DNA from: Solitalea koreensis
Lineage (GTDB): Bacteria > Bacteroidota > Bacteroidia > Sphingobacteriales > Sphingobacteriaceae
NCBI RefSeq assembly: GCF_900182575.1
Contig: NZ_FXSZ01000004.1
Location: 248,001 to 312,000, forward strand
Direction: 5' to 3'
Length of the DNA: 64,000 nucleotides
The position numbers were made by a program, and so were the translations under genes. Shown here piece by piece: positions 1 through 9,193 of the stretch (its first letter is position 1; each line of letters begins with the position of its first letter). The notes under the pieces were generated by a model. That model made no database searches. It was not told the origin of the DNA and was given only the letters and a program-made list of their open reading frames with translations.

Positions 1-101
1 TCAGTGATTGGGTGCTGAATGGTACTTATATTAAGGTGAATTACCCTGACGAAACGGCTTCAATTGTAGAAAATCTTGTCAAAAAGTATGCGAGAGCTTA
101 A
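1..101 (+). CDS. 3' end of an unidentified gene (truncated by window edge)
   Basis: An open frame runs from base 3 to a TAA at 99-101 and encodes a 32-residue tail ending in KKYARA. Only the C-terminus is inside the window. I do not recognise the family from this fragment. It is on the same strand as the following DUF6427 gene, about 87 bases away, so it could belong to the same transcription unit. Confidence 0.5.
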   Translation, partial: SDWVLNGTYIKVNYPDETASIVENLVKKYARA

Positions 102-188
102 CTGGCGATAATATTCATTTATACTAGCTTCTTAGTTTTTTTTTAGCGTAAAAAGTAGGAATATTGCAAAACGCATTAAGCTAACCAA

Positions 189-1169
189 ATGATCAATCTT
201 TTTCGCAAGGCGCAGCCATCCAACTTGTTTTTTTTATTTATAATTATTTTGTTGCTGCGGGCGGCGGTATTGTTAAATCCAAGAATTTATACTGCCCTGA
301 TCATTTATCAGCCTTTTGCTAAAATTCTAACCTTTTTTACGTTTAGTTTTCTTTCAAATCCGGTTGCCAATATTTTATTTACAGCTGTAATTGTATTTAT
401 TCAGTCGGTTATTTTGGGTAGAATTATTACTAAATATAATTTTTTCCATAAAACATCCTATATTCCTGAACTCATGTATGCTGTGTTGAGCAGCCTATTT
501 ACCCCCTTTCTTACATTTTCTCCCATTATAATCTGCAATTTTTTATTGTTGTGGATTTTGGATAGAATTTTTTCACTTTACCGAACAACGAATACGATGG
601 GCAGTGTTTTTGATATGGCCATTATTATTTCGATCGGTTCATTGCTCTATTTTCCGTTCATATTTATTTTTCCGATCATTTGGATTAGTCTGTTGATTTT
701 TCGTGCTTTTTTATGGAAAGAATGGATGACAGCGCTTATAGGATTAGCCATACCCTATATTTTATTAGGTACCTGGTATTTTTGGAATAATGATTTTAAT
801 GATTTTTACAATGTTTGGTTACCCTTCAAATTTGTAGTTCCTAGTGCACTTGCAATCGAGGCCGAAGATTATTACGCATTAATTCCATTAGGTATCATTT
901 TGCTGCTGTCACTAAATTCAGTGCGTGTAATGTTTTTTAAAAATGTTATACAAATACGCAAATCTCTGCAATCGTTAGCGGTATTAGCATTGGTTATAGT
1001 CGCTGCTTTTTTTCTATTACCCAACATGAAAATTAATCAATTAATGTTGGCTACTGCCCCCCTGGCGGTATTTATGGCCTTCTATTTTAATAATGCTCGG
1101 ATACGTTGGTTTTATGAAAGTATTTTTTTGTTGTTGATTATTTCAATATTCTATTTTCAATTGTTTTAA
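189..1169 (+). CDS. DUF6427-like integral membrane protein
   Basis: A 326-residue, very hydrophobic protein with roughly nine to ten predicted membrane segments and no recognisable catalytic motif. Size, composition and position near purQ fit the DUF6427 family of Bacteroidota, which has no established function and has sometimes been mislabelled as a beta-carotene monooxygenase. The ATG at 189 follows an A-rich stretch, as is usual in this phylum. It lies between a truncated gene and purQ, with a purQ promoter element downstream, so it probably ends its own transcription unit. The family assignment is by overall appearance and is moderate. Confidence 0.6.
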   Translation: MINLFRKAQPSNLFFLFIIILLLRAAVLLNPRIYTALIIYQPFAKILTFFTFSFLSNPVANILFTAVIVFIQSVILGRIITKYNFFHKTSYIPELMYAVLSSLFTPFLTFSPIIICNFLLLWILDRIFSLYRTTNTMGSVFDMAIIISIGSLLYFPFIFIFPIIWISLLIFRAFLWKEWMTALIGLAIPYILLGTWYFWNNDFNDFYNVWLPFKFVVPSALAIEAEDYYALIPLGIILLLSLNSVRVMFFKNVIQIRKSLQSLAVLALVIVAAFFLLPNMKINQLMLATAPLAVFMAFYFNNARIRWFYESIFLLLIISIFYFQLF

Positions 1170-1276
1170 TCGCTTAGTTATAATGAGATAGGGGGGTAAA
1201 AGTGTTGTGGAGGGCAATAATTGTAAGTTCTGTCTTCCATCTCACATTTTCCATTAACCGTCCTCGAAAAAAATCC

Positions 1277-1284
1277 TACCTTTG
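1277..1284 (+). promoter_or_regulatory. Bacteroidota -7 promoter element for purQ
   Basis: TACCTTTG matches the phylum consensus TAnnTTTG exactly and lies 40 bases before the purQ ATG. No convincing -33 TTG is visible at the usual spacing. A TTG in frame with purQ lies inside this element (1282), so a start there is very unlikely. Confidence 0.55.
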
Positions 1285-1323
1285 CATTTTAATTCGTATT
1301 TCTCAATACTCAAATCTATTAAA

Positions 1324-2010
1324 ATGAAATTTGGCGTTGTAGTTTTTCCCGGTTCAAACTGTGATCAGGATGCAATTAATCTTTTAAGTAATGGACTTGG
1401 CCAGCAAGTGGCAACCTTATGGCATAAAGATCATGATCTTCAGGGTTGTGATTTTATTATTCTTCCAGGAGGTTTTTCATATGGTGATTATCTGCGTTCC
1501 GGAGCAATTGCGCGATTCTCTCCGATTATGAAAGAGGTAATTGAGTTTGCAAACAAAGGCGGTTACCTGATGGGTATTTGTAATGGTTTCCAAGTTTTAA
1601 CAGAAGCCGGGCTGGTACCGGGAGCGTTGTTGCACAATGTGAACCGAAAATTCATCAGTAAAAATATTTACATGAAGGCTCAAACCGAGAATTCATTAAT
1701 TACTTCTCAAGTGGATACGGCTAAAGCGCTGAAAATTCCTATTGCACATGGCGAAGGTAATTATTATGCCGATGCAGAGGTGCTGAAAATGATTAACGAT
1801 AATGACCAGGTGTTATTCCGTTACTGTGATGAAAATGGAAATATTACCCCTGAGGCTAATCCGAATGGCTCTATCCAGAATATCGCCGGTGTTTGTAACA
1901 AAAATCGCAATGTATTTGGTTTAATGCCACACCCGGAAAGAGCTGCTGATCCAATTTTGGCAAATGAAGATGGTTTAGCACTGTTTGAATCAATTTTACA
2001 AACTGTTTAA
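1324..2010 (+). CDS. purQ: phosphoribosylformylglycinamidine synthase subunit PurQ
   Basis: Glutaminase subunit of FGAM synthase in de novo purine synthesis. It releases ammonia from glutamine for conversion of FGAR to FGAM together with PurS/PurL. The 228-residue protein is a class I glutamine amidotransferase: nucleophile Cys86 in GICNGFQ, and His203 and Glu205 in PHPER. The N-terminus MKFGVVVFPGSNCD is the usual family start. A longer frame can be opened at a TTG at 1282, but that codon sits inside the -7 promoter element, so the ATG at 1324 is preferred. A strong terminator follows the gene, so it is probably monocistronic. The partner subunits are not in this window. Confidence 0.95.
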   Translation: MKFGVVVFPGSNCDQDAINLLSNGLGQQVATLWHKDHDLQGCDFIILPGGFSYGDYLRSGAIARFSPIMKEVIEFANKGGYLMGICNGFQVLTEAGLVPGALLHNVNRKFISKNIYMKAQTENSLITSQVDTAKALKIPIAHGEGNYYADAEVLKMINDNDQVLFRYCDENGNITPEANPNGSIQNIAGVCNKNRNVFGLMPHPERAADPILANEDGLALFESILQTV

Positions 2011-2030
2011 TTATAAGTTTTTAAAAGAAA

Positions 2031-2080
2031 GCTGAAAACCGGAGGAGAATTCCTTTTACGTTTTCAGCTTTTTTATTTTT
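2031..2080 (+). terminator. rho-independent terminator after purQ
   Basis: A 9-bp perfect stem, GCTGAAAAC (2031-2039) with GTTTTCAGC (2060-2068), has a 20-base loop and is followed by a T-rich tail ending near 2080. It separates purQ from coaX. Confidence 0.75.
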
Positions 2081-2092
2081 ATAAATAGCGTG

Positions 2093-2833
2093 ATGAATCT
2101 GGTAATTGACATAGGAAACCACCGGTGTAAAATTGCGGTCTTTGATAACAATGAACTGTTGGAAGTACATGCTACCGAAGAATCTCCTTTAGAAGCTGTT
2201 GATCGGTTTGTTGAAAAATATAAGCCTGAAAAATCGATCCTGTCATCAGTGGTAGTTACCGATGAAGCACTTATTCGCCGATTATCATTAGCCACAACAT
2301 TCGTTCAGCTCTCAACAGCTTTACCGCTTCCTTTAAAAAATAATTATGGAACCCCCTCAAGTTTAGGGACAGATCGTTTAGCTGCGGTAATGGGTTCGAA
2401 AACCATTGCTCCCAACCGAAATGTGCTCACTATCAATGGGGGAACATGTGTTACCTTTGATCTGCTAACTGCAGATGGTGCCTATAAAGGAGGTGCAATT
2501 TCCCCAGGGCTGAACATGCGATTTGCTGCACTCAATACTTTTACCGATAAACTTCCGTTGATTAGTTTTGATGAAAACTTTGAAGCTTTAATCGGAACAT
2601 CCACGCAGGAGTCAATTTTATCCGGAGTACAAAATGGGCTGATTGCAGAACTGGAAGGAGTGATTATTCAATATAGTGAAGTCTATGAAAACCTTGTTGT
2701 AGTAGTCTGCGGCGGTGATTCAAATTTTTTTGTCAGTCGTTTGAAAAATAGCATCTTTGCGCACAACCTTATTTGGCAACCTCATTTAGTGTTAATTGGG
2801 TTAAATGCCATTTTAAATTATCAATATGTATAA
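2093..2833 (+). CDS. coaX: type III pantothenate kinase
   Basis: Phosphorylates pantothenate in the first step of coenzyme A synthesis. The 246-residue protein has the ASKHA-fold features of CoaX: DIGN at residues 6-9 (phosphate loop), GTDR at 92-95 with the catalytic-type Asp94, NGGTC at 115-119, and GGAISPGL near 133-140. The frame can also open at GTG 2090, but ATG 2093 gives the canonical MNLVIDIGN start. Its end overlaps the next gene by 8 bases, indicating translational coupling with the outer-membrane protein gene. This coaX / outer-membrane protein / lptC / PPIase order is familiar in Bacteroidota. Confidence 0.93.
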   Translation: MNLVIDIGNHRCKIAVFDNNELLEVHATEESPLEAVDRFVEKYKPEKSILSSVVVTDEALIRRLSLATTFVQLSTALPLPLKNNYGTPSSLGTDRLAAVMGSKTIAPNRNVLTINGGTCVTFDLLTADGAYKGGAISPGLNMRFAALNTFTDKLPLISFDENFEALIGTSTQESILSGVQNGLIAELEGVIIQYSEVYENLVVVVCGGDSNFFVSRLKNSIFAHNLIWQPHLVLIGLNAILNYQYV

Positions 2834-4124
2834 ATTTACACGAGTAGTTACTTCAGTTTTACTTTCGTTAATAAGCGCTGGAGCTTTCGCGCAGGCAACC
2901 ACTAATTCGCCATATTCAGCTTATGGAATAGGAGGGATTGTTGCACCAACATTTGTTCCTTCAAAAGGAATGGGAGGTTTATCCTTTAGTATGCGCAATC
3001 CTGATAATATTAATTTTGCCAATCCGGCTTCTTACAATGCACTTTATCTTACAACTATTGAAGCAGGTGCTCATGGTGTTTATAATAAATTAACTACCAG
3101 TAGCCTTAGTGAGAATAATAAAAACTTTTCTATTGATCACCTTGCCTTTGGTTTTCCTGTAGGAAAGGAAAATTCAAGTAAATGGGGAATGGCTTTTGGT
3201 ATGCTTCCATTTAGTACCTCCGGCTATCAGGTAGGCACGAAAAGTAATTTGGATACAGTTCAGGTATCAAATAATTTGGATGGCGACGGTGGTTATTCAC
3301 AAGTATTCATTGGAAACTCTGTGAAAGTTGTCAAGGACTTATCCGTAGGATTCAATATTTCTTATGTATTTGGAGAAATATCAAGAACTAATAATTCGGA
3401 GTTTACCATTCCTGGTGCTTTCAATAGCCGCACAACGAGTGCGACAAGCGTTAGCGGCTTTAATTTTAACTATGGTTTACAATATGTTTTAAAGAAGGGT
3501 GATCATAATTTAATTCTTTCTTACTCAGGTTCTCCTAAATTAAGGCTTGATGCGAAAACTGATTATGTTTCTGATCGTTATGTTAAAAATAGCCAAGGAA
3601 CAATTATCCGTATGGATACTTCTGATTATCATCCTGGAGTGAAAGGAAGCTATCTTTTACCTTCACAACACGGTTTCGGCATTATGTACCAAAAACCATT
3701 TAAACTTCAGGTTGGATTAGATTTTCAATATCAGAACTGGTCCAACTTTGAACAAAATGATCAAAATCAAGGATTCAAAGATGCTTACTCAGTTATCTTA
3801 GGTACTCAATATACTCCTGATATTACTTCGGTTTCTAAATACAGTAATCGAATTGATTACCGTGCAGGTTTTAGCTACAATAAGTCATACTTGTACCTGA
3901 ATAGCAAGAACATAAATCAAGTTCAGCTTAGTTTTGGAGTGGGACTTCCGTTATCGCATCAGTCATTTGGAGGAAATTTATATACTGCTTCAAAACTGAA
4001 TATTGCTGTTGAATTGGGGCAACGCGGTACAACTGAAAATGATTTGGTAAAAGAGCAGTACGCAAGACTTAATTTTGGATTAACACTTAACGATCGTTGG
4101 TTCGTGAAGCGTAAGTTCGATTAA
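2826..4124 (+). CDS. outer-membrane beta-barrel protein of unknown function
   Basis: A 432-residue protein with a clear signal peptide (cleavage after AFAQ, about residue 23), followed by long alternating hydrophobic/polar stretches rich in Tyr, Gly and Ser. This suggests a transmembrane beta-barrel, and the C-terminus has barrel-like strands ending in a charged tail. It resembles the porin-like or OmpP1/FadL-like proteins found next to coaX and lptC in Bacteroidota, but no specific substrate can be read. It starts inside the coaX stop region (8-base overlap) and ends 11 bases before lptC, so coaX, this gene and lptC form one operon. A role in envelope assembly is inferred from neighbours only. 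Confidence 0.6.
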   Translation: MYKFTRVVTSVLLSLISAGAFAQATTNSPYSAYGIGGIVAPTFVPSKGMGGLSFSMRNPDNINFANPASYNALYLTTIEAGAHGVYNKLTTSSLSENNKNFSIDHLAFGFPVGKENSSKWGMAFGMLPFSTSGYQVGTKSNLDTVQVSNNLDGDGGYSQVFIGNSVKVVKDLSVGFNISYVFGEISRTNNSEFTIPGAFNSRTTSATSVSGFNFNYGLQYVLKKGDHNLILSYSGSPKLRLDAKTDYVSDRYVKNSQGTIIRMDTSDYHPGVKGSYLLPSQHGFGIMYQKPFKLQVGLDFQYQNWSNFEQNDQNQGFKDAYSVILGTQYTPDITSVSKYSNRIDYRAGFSYNKSYLYLNSKNINQVQLSFGVGLPLSHQSFGGNLYTASKLNIAVELGQRGTTENDLVKEQYARLNFGLTLNDRWFVKRKFD

Positions 4125-4135
4125 TTAATCTAATC

Positions 4136-4699
4136 GTGTTGAGAAAGAATTTTAATTGGATAATTATTGGATTGGGGCTGTGTGTTATAGCCTGTTCTAA
4201 TGATTTGGATAAGGTGAATACTATTTCTGCGAAAATTGCGGAGAAACCAGTGGAGCGCAGTAAGAATGTCGATCTCATCTTTTCAGACTCTGCAAAGGTT
4301 AAAGCAGAACTTAAAACTCCTGAATATCTTCAGTATAAGGTACAAAATCCTTACGATGAAATGCCTAAGGGCTTAAAGATTGATTTTTTTAGTCCTGATT
4401 TGCTTATTGAAAGTACGCTTACAGCGAAGTATGGTATAAGAAGATATAATGAGCAAAATATTGAGGTTCGTGATAGTGTAGTGGTGGTCAATAAGAATGG
4501 AAAAAGGCTAACCACCGAGCAATTGATTTGGGATCAACCCAAACACATGATTTTCTCAGATAAATTTGTTAAAATAACCAGTCCAGACGGCACTGTTCAA
4601 CAAGGTTACGGTATGGAAGCGAATGAAGATTTGTCTAATATCCGAATCAAAAAATTCTCTGGAGAGCTTTATTATAAGGAAGGCTCAGAGACACCTTAA
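4136..4699 (+). CDS. lptC: LptC-like LPS export lipoprotein
   Basis: A 187-residue lipoprotein: the signal sequence ends in a lipobox (VIAC, Cys about residue 20). The remaining domain has the repetitive short-strand pattern of the LptC/OstA periplasmic jellyroll. LptC links the inner-membrane LptBFG ATPase to LptA in moving LPS to the outer membrane. The frame opens at GTG 4136 with an alternative TTG at 4139; there is no nearby ATG. It is 11 bases behind the outer-membrane protein gene. The assignment rests on size, lipobox, fold pattern and the conserved neighbourhood. The Bacteroidota version is often annotated only as LPS export ABC transporter periplasmic protein. Confidence 0.75.
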   Translation: MLRKNFNWIIIGLGLCVIACSNDLDKVNTISAKIAEKPVERSKNVDLIFSDSAKVKAELKTPEYLQYKVQNPYDEMPKGLKIDFFSPDLLIESTLTAKYGIRRYNEQNIEVRDSVVVVNKNGKRLTTEQLIWDQPKHMIFSDKFVKITSPDGTVQQGYGMEANEDLSNIRIKKFSGELYYKEGSETP

Positions 4700-4741
4700 G
4701 GGGCTAGTTTCAAAAAAAATTCCTCAAAATGGAAAAATTTG

Positions 4742-4749
4742 TATCTTGC
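4742..4749 (+). promoter_or_regulatory. possible -7 promoter element for the PPIase gene
   Basis: TATCTTGC is an imperfect match to TAnnTTTG and is the only candidate between lptC and the PPIase start at 4797. It would give a leader of about 45 bases. The match is weak. Confidence 0.3.
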
Positions 4750-4796
4750 GCCGCTTAAAAAACCAATTGCTTTAAATTTTAAAATACAGAACTAAT

Positions 4797-6896
4797 ATGT
4801 TGATGAACTATTTACGTGAACGTGCAGGATTTTTAATCATCGGATTTATTGGTCTTGCTATTATTGCCTTTGTCGTTAGCGATGCTTTGCGATCGAGTTC
4901 TCCATTTTTACAGGATTCGCGTAGTAAAGTAGGTACTGTAGCGGGAGAAAATATTTCTTATCAAGAATTCAACAAACGAGTTGAACAAAATTTGAACGCA
5001 ATTAAAGAGCAGAGTGGTGGTGTTGTGGCTCCTCAAATGGCAAGCTATGCTAATGAGCAAACATGGCAACAAATGGTGCAAGAGATTGTTTTCAAGAAAC
5101 AAGTTGCTAAAACCGGCGTAGGTTGTGGAGCAGAAGAATTATTTGATATGGTACAGGGTAAAAATCCTGACCCTCAAATTCGTCGTATTTTTACCAACCC
5201 TCAAACCGGTGAATTTGACCCTAAGTCAGTTCTTACGTTCTTACACAACAAGGATAAAGATCCGAATACTCAAAAACAATGGAATGAATTTGAGAAAGGG
5301 TTGCAATTAAGCCGTTCAACTCAAAAATACATGGGTTTGATTACCGGTGCGATGTATACTACTTCTCTTGAGATGAATCAAGCCAACGTTAACAATACAA
5401 AAACAGCTAGTATTAAATATCTAACTCTGAATTATGCTTCAGTTGCTGATGCTTCTGTGAAAGTTAGCGATGATGATATTGAAAAGTATTATAACGAAAA
5501 TAAATACAAATACAAGCAAAAAGAAGATCAACGTACTTTCGAATACGTAGTAATTAATGTAACGCCTTCTAAAGAAGATACTTTAGCTTCTCAAAAAGAC
5601 ATTGAAAAAATTGCTGCTGATTTCAAAGCATCAACAAATGATTCTTTGTTCTATGCTGTTAATGCTGATACAAAAATGCCTTTGACCTACATGAAAAAAG
5701 GACAATTGTCGGCAGTGCTTGATTCAAATTTATATAATGCCTCTGTAGGTACCGTTTATGGTCCTTACTTTGAAGATGGAGCTTATAAGGTAGCTAAATT
5801 ATTAGGAGTTAAAAATATGCCTGATTCTGTTAAAGCTCGTCATATTTTGATCGGTGCTCAAAAGGGTGGTTTAACTCCAATGGGTATTGCCACAGCTGAT
5901 AGCTTGAAGAAAATGATTCAATCAGGTAAAGCGAAATTTGCTGATCTTGCTAAAACTCATTCAGATGATCCAGGTTCAGGTAGTAAAGGTGGAGAATTGG
6001 GCTTCTTTAGCCGTGGCATGATGGTTCCTCAGTTTGAAGATGCAGTGTTTAATGGCAAACCTGGAGACATTAAAATTGTACAAACGCAATTTGGTACGCA
6101 CTTAATTGAAATTGAGGATCAAAAGAATACTTCAAAGGCTGTTAAGATTGCGGTAGTAGATCGCGTATTTTCTCCAAGTCAAAATTCGCGTCAGACTTCT
6201 TTTGCAAAAGCAAATAATTTCCTTGCCAGCGTTAACAATGCAAAAAGTTTTTCTGAAGCGGTAGAAAAAGCAGGCTTAACTAAACGTATTTCAGATAACA
6301 TCGGAGCTAATGCTGCAGAAGTTACTGGCTTAGGCAATTCACGTGAAGTTGTTCGTTGGGCATTTCGTGCTAAACAAAATGATGTTTCAGAAGTATTTGA
6401 TGTAAGTGATAAATATGTGGTAGCTCACTTAATTCAAATTCGTGAAAAAGGATATGTTCCATTGGAATATGTGAAATCAGAAATTGAAGTAGCTGTTCGC
6501 CAAGCGAAAAAAGCAGAGCAACTAGCTGAGAAAGCAAAAACAGCCATGAATGGTGCATCATCAATCGATGCTGTAGCAGCTAAATTGGGAACTCCTGTAC
6601 AAGTTGCTGATGGCCTTACGTTCAATAATCCTGTCATTAATGGTGTTGGTCAGGAATTGAATCTTATGGGTTCTGTATTTGGTTCAACTGCGGGTAAATT
6701 GGGTAAAGTAGTTAAAGGAGATCATGGTGTGTTTGTTTACATGGTACAAAACTTTGGTACTCCTGCACCAATTGCTGATGTTAAAGCAATGCGTAATAAC
6801 CTTGAAATGATGCAAAAACAAATTGCAAGTCAGGGTACGATGGATGCCTTACAAGATAAAGCTAACATTAAAGATAATCGTGCTAAATTCTATTAA
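4797..6896 (+). CDS. membrane-anchored peptidyl-prolyl isomerase (PpiD/SurA type)
   Basis: A 699-residue chaperone/isomerase of the envelope. One N-terminal membrane segment (about residues 10-30) anchors it in the inner membrane, followed by a SurA-N-like helical domain. A parvulin (PPIC) domain spans about residues 345-450, recognisable from VKARHILIG, the GSGSKGGELGFFSRGMM stretch and FGTHLIEIE. A second, more degenerate rotamase-like or chaperone domain follows. It is expected to help fold proteins emerging into the periplasm. The start could also be ATG 4803 (MNYLRER); the next in-frame Met is only two codons in. A strong terminator follows. The PpiD name fits the topology. Confidence 0.85.
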   Translation: MLMNYLRERAGFLIIGFIGLAIIAFVVSDALRSSSPFLQDSRSKVGTVAGENISYQEFNKRVEQNLNAIKEQSGGVVAPQMASYANEQTWQQMVQEIVFKKQVAKTGVGCGAEELFDMVQGKNPDPQIRRIFTNPQTGEFDPKSVLTFLHNKDKDPNTQKQWNEFEKGLQLSRSTQKYMGLITGAMYTTSLEMNQANVNNTKTASIKYLTLNYASVADASVKVSDDDIEKYYNENKYKYKQKEDQRTFEYVVINVTPSKEDTLASQKDIEKIAADFKASTNDSLFYAVNADTKMPLTYMKKGQLSAVLDSNLYNASVGTVYGPYFEDGAYKVAKLLGVKNMPDSVKARHILIGAQKGGLTPMGIATADSLKKMIQSGKAKFADLAKTHSDDPGSGSKGGELGFFSRGMMVPQFEDAVFNGKPGDIKIVQTQFGTHLIEIEDQKNTSKAVKIAVVDRVFSPSQNSRQTSFAKANNFLASVNNAKSFSEAVEKAGLTKRISDNIGANAAEVTGLGNSREVVRWAFRAKQNDVSEVFDVSDKYVVAHLIQIREKGYVPLEYVKSEIEVAVRQAKKAEQLAEKAKTAMNGASSIDAVAAKLGTPVQVADGLTFNNPVINGVGQELNLMGSVFGSTAGKLGKVVKGDHGVFVYMVQNFGTPAPIADVKAMRNNLEMMQKQIASQGTMDALQDKANIKDNRAKFY

Positions 6897-6923
6897 TAGA
6901 TATTTTTAAGTAATTTTAAATCT

Positions 6924-6958
6924 AAAAGACCACCTTGTTGTTAATAAGGTGGTCTTTT
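6924..6958. terminator. terminator after the PPIase gene
   Basis: A 13-bp perfect stem, AAAAGACCACCTT (6924-6936) with AAGGTGGTCTTTT (6946-6958), has a 9-base loop. The A-run on one side and T-run on the other make it usable in both directions; here it ends the plus-strand PPIase transcript. Confidence 0.8.
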
Positions 6959-6987
6959 GATTTAAGGATTTGTAACAACGGCTCAAT

Positions 6988-7503
6988 ATGGATATTCAAG
7001 AAACATTTGTAAATAAAGTCGCAAACAGCGGATTAATCAGCTTTGATCTGGCCGATTATTACGATAAAGGCGAGCGACTGTTGTATGATATGAAGGAGAA
7101 CCTCTTTCAGGGATTGATACTTCGGGAAAAGGATTTTAGAGAGTTTGTTAAAAATCACGATTGGACTCAGTATAAGGATAAAAATATAGCAATAATATGT
7201 TCAGCCGATGCCATTGTGCCAACGTGGGCTTATATGTTATTATGCTCAAAACTTGAGCCATTCGCTAAATGTGTTGTGTTTGGCAACCTTGAGTACTTAG
7301 AAAGCGTCTTGTTTACAAATGCTCTTCATAAAATTGATATAGAAAATTATCGCGATCAGCGAGTAGTTGTAAAAGGTTGTGGGGATATACCTGTTCCTGT
7401 TTCTGCCTACGTCGAAATTACCGCCAAATTGCGTCCGGTAGTGAAAAGCATAATGTATGGCGAACCTTGTTCAACTGTACCCATTTATAAGAAAAAGGAT
7501 TAA
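6988..7503 (+). CDS. DUF2480 family protein
   Basis: A 171-residue soluble protein without signal peptide or membrane segment. The opening MDIQETFVNKVANSGLI, the central CSADAIVPTWAYML stretch and the KGCGDIPVPVSAYVEIT region match my recollection of the DUF2480 family, which is conserved in Bacteroidota and has no assigned biochemical role. It contains several conserved-looking Cys residues (CSAD, CGD, CS), but no metal-binding pattern is clear. It stands between two envelope genes, with a terminator upstream, so it may be transcribed alone or with the DUF3108 gene 76 bases downstream. Confidence 0.65.
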   Translation: MDIQETFVNKVANSGLISFDLADYYDKGERLLYDMKENLFQGLILREKDFREFVKNHDWTQYKDKNIAIICSADAIVPTWAYMLLCSKLEPFAKCVVFGNLEYLESVLFTNALHKIDIENYRDQRVVVKGCGDIPVPVSAYVEITAKLRPVVKSIMYGEPCSTVPIYKKKD

Positions 7504-7579
7504 AATTTTTTATCCGAATTTTATAGTAGATTTTAATGTAGTATCTTTTTGCGCGTGACGTTAAAAAAATTAAATCAAT

Positions 7580-8365
7580 ATGAGAAAACAGTTTCTGCTT
7601 TTAAATTTACTGATTAGTTCATTTTTATCCCATGCTCAAATATCTCCCGAAGTAGGTAATCCACCTTTCCAAGTGGGAGAAGAATTACGCTATAAAATTC
7701 GTTATGGCTTATTAAACTGTGCTGAAGGTATCATGCGTGTTGAGGAGTCCCCTAAGGAATTTAATAATAGTAAAGCGTTTAGGCTGATAGCTAGTGGGCA
7801 AACCTCAAGTGCGGTGTCATGGATTGTAAATGTTCAAAATAGATGGGATTCTTATGTAAATGCAAATACGCTACTGCCATATATGTTTACAGAAACGGTA
7901 AGAGAGGATAACTATCGCCGCGAGGGGTATATCAGCTTTGATCGTAAAAATAAAAAAGCAAACACCAACAAAGGGGTTTTCAATATCAATGAAGATACGT
8001 TCGATATTATTTCCATGTTTTACTATGCTCGGGCTCTTGAGTTGTCGGGGGTAAGGCCGGGAGATGTTTTAACATTTAGCTATTTTCTCGATGATACTTT
8101 ATATCCGATGAATATTCGGTATTTGGGTAAAGAAAAAGTTAAAACTCCCAATGGTAAAGTAGAGTGTTTAAAGTTTACTCCGTCATTAGTTAAAGGCCGC
8201 ATTTTTAAAAAGAATGGAAAAATGTACTTATGGGTTACTAATGATGCAAATCGTATTCCGGTTCGCGCAGATGTTGAAATCCTGGTTGGGGCCATTCATC
8301 TTGATCTGATTTCCTATAAAAACTTAAAACATCCTTTCGGGCAATTGGCAATGAGCGATAAATAG
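7580..8365 (+). CDS. DUF3108 family exported protein
   Basis: A 261-residue protein with a signal peptide (hydrophobic segment about residues 5-18, cleavage near SHAQ). The mature part starts with PPFQVGEELRYKIRYG, typical of DUF3108 proteins, which are predicted beta-rich periplasmic proteins with a lipocalin-like or LolA-like appearance. Function is not established. The promoter region contains TATCTTTTTG (7542-7551), an imperfect -7 element. Confidence 0.7.
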   Translation: MRKQFLLLNLLISSFLSHAQISPEVGNPPFQVGEELRYKIRYGLLNCAEGIMRVEESPKEFNNSKAFRLIASGQTSSAVSWIVNVQNRWDSYVNANTLLPYMFTETVREDNYRREGYISFDRKNKKANTNKGVFNINEDTFDIISMFYYARALELSGVRPGDVLTFSYFLDDTLYPMNIRYLGKEKVKTPNGKVECLKFTPSLVKGRIFKKNGKMYLWVTNDANRIPVRADVEILVGAIHLDLISYKNLKHPFGQLAMSDK

Positions 8366-8425
8366 ATAAATAATTGCTCCCGAACACTATTTGAACCAGA
8401 TCGTTCATAACCTTTTCAAAATTTG

Positions 8426-8433
8426 TAACTTTG
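8426..8433 (+). promoter_or_regulatory. Bacteroidota -7 promoter element for the DUF3109 gene
   Basis: TAACTTTG is an exact TAnnTTTG match 48 bases before the ATG at 8482. No good -33 TTG is visible at the expected distance. Confidence 0.5.
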
Positions 8434-8481
8434 TCGCTTACAAAATAGCAGTGAGTAACTGCGCCTTTTAAGTTATAAATT

Positions 8482-9045
8482 ATGATTCAGGTAGAGAACA
8501 CGTTGGTGCATGAGGATATTATTAAGGAATATTTCGTTTGTAATTTAAATGCCTGCAAGGGAGCATGTTGTGTGCAGGGAAATGCTGGTGCTCCTTTAGA
8601 GAATAATGAGCGTGAAATTCTTGAAGAAATCTACCCTAAAATAAAACCTTATCTTACAGAAAAAGGTATTCAAGCCATTGAAAAAGATGGTACTTATGTA
8701 GTCGATTTTGAGGGTGATTATACTACTACCTGTGTAGACGGAGATCAAGAATGCGCATATACTGTATTTGAAAACGGGACAGCTTTATGTGGCATTGAGC
8801 GCGCTTGGAAAGATGGTGTGATTGATTTTCGTAAACCTATCTCCTGTCATTTATATCCTATCCGAATTACTAAATACCCTGAATTTGATATCCTAAATTA
8901 TGACCGTTGGAACATCTGCTCAGCAGCTTGTTCACATGGTAGTGAATTAAAAGTATCAATTCATCAATTTTTAAAAGAACCACTTATTCGTAAATATGGC
9001 CAAGCCTGGTATGATGAGTTAGAAGAGCAAATTGCAATGCGCTAA
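8482..9045 (+). CDS. DUF3109 cysteine-rich protein
   Basis: A 187-residue cytoplasmic protein with a dense set of cysteines: CNLNACKGACC near the N-terminus (about residues 19-29), then C-V-D-G-D-Q-E-C, ALCGIE, SCHLYP and CSAAC. This pattern matches DUF3109, a family related to the Fe-S/zinc-binding YkgJ proteins. A bound metal or Fe-S cluster is likely, but the function is unknown. It has its own -7 element upstream and about 150 bases follow before rfbA, so it is likely monocistronic. Confidence 0.75.
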   Translation: MIQVENTLVHEDIIKEYFVCNLNACKGACCVQGNAGAPLENNEREILEEIYPKIKPYLTEKGIQAIEKDGTYVVDFEGDYTTTCVDGDQECAYTVFENGTALCGIERAWKDGVIDFRKPISCHLYPIRITKYPEFDILNYDRWNICSAACSHGSELKVSIHQFLKEPLIRKYGQAWYDELEEQIAMR

Positions 9046-9097
9046 ATAGCTGCTTCTTCTGAATTCTGTACATGTAATTTATATCACTAAATTTTTA

Positions 9098-9105
9098 TAA
9101 ATTCG
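9098..9105 (+). promoter_or_regulatory. possible -7 element at the head of the polysaccharide locus
   Basis: TAAATTCG is one base from the TAnnTTTG consensus and precedes the rfbA GTG by about 90 bases. If used, it would drive the first genes of the surface-polysaccharide locus through a long leader. The same eight bases occur before glyA (48667-48674). Confidence 0.3.
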
Positions 9106-9193
9106 CCGCGCAAAGTGTTTTTTGTTAGACACATGGCGGTCTTGTGCGATGACGATAACTCGCTGATAAATTACCTATTTAAAATAATACTTA

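Noticed and set aside
1282..1323. Longer PurQ N-terminus from TTG 1282
   Set aside because: The codon lies within the -7 promoter element and the extra 14 residues are not PurQ-like.
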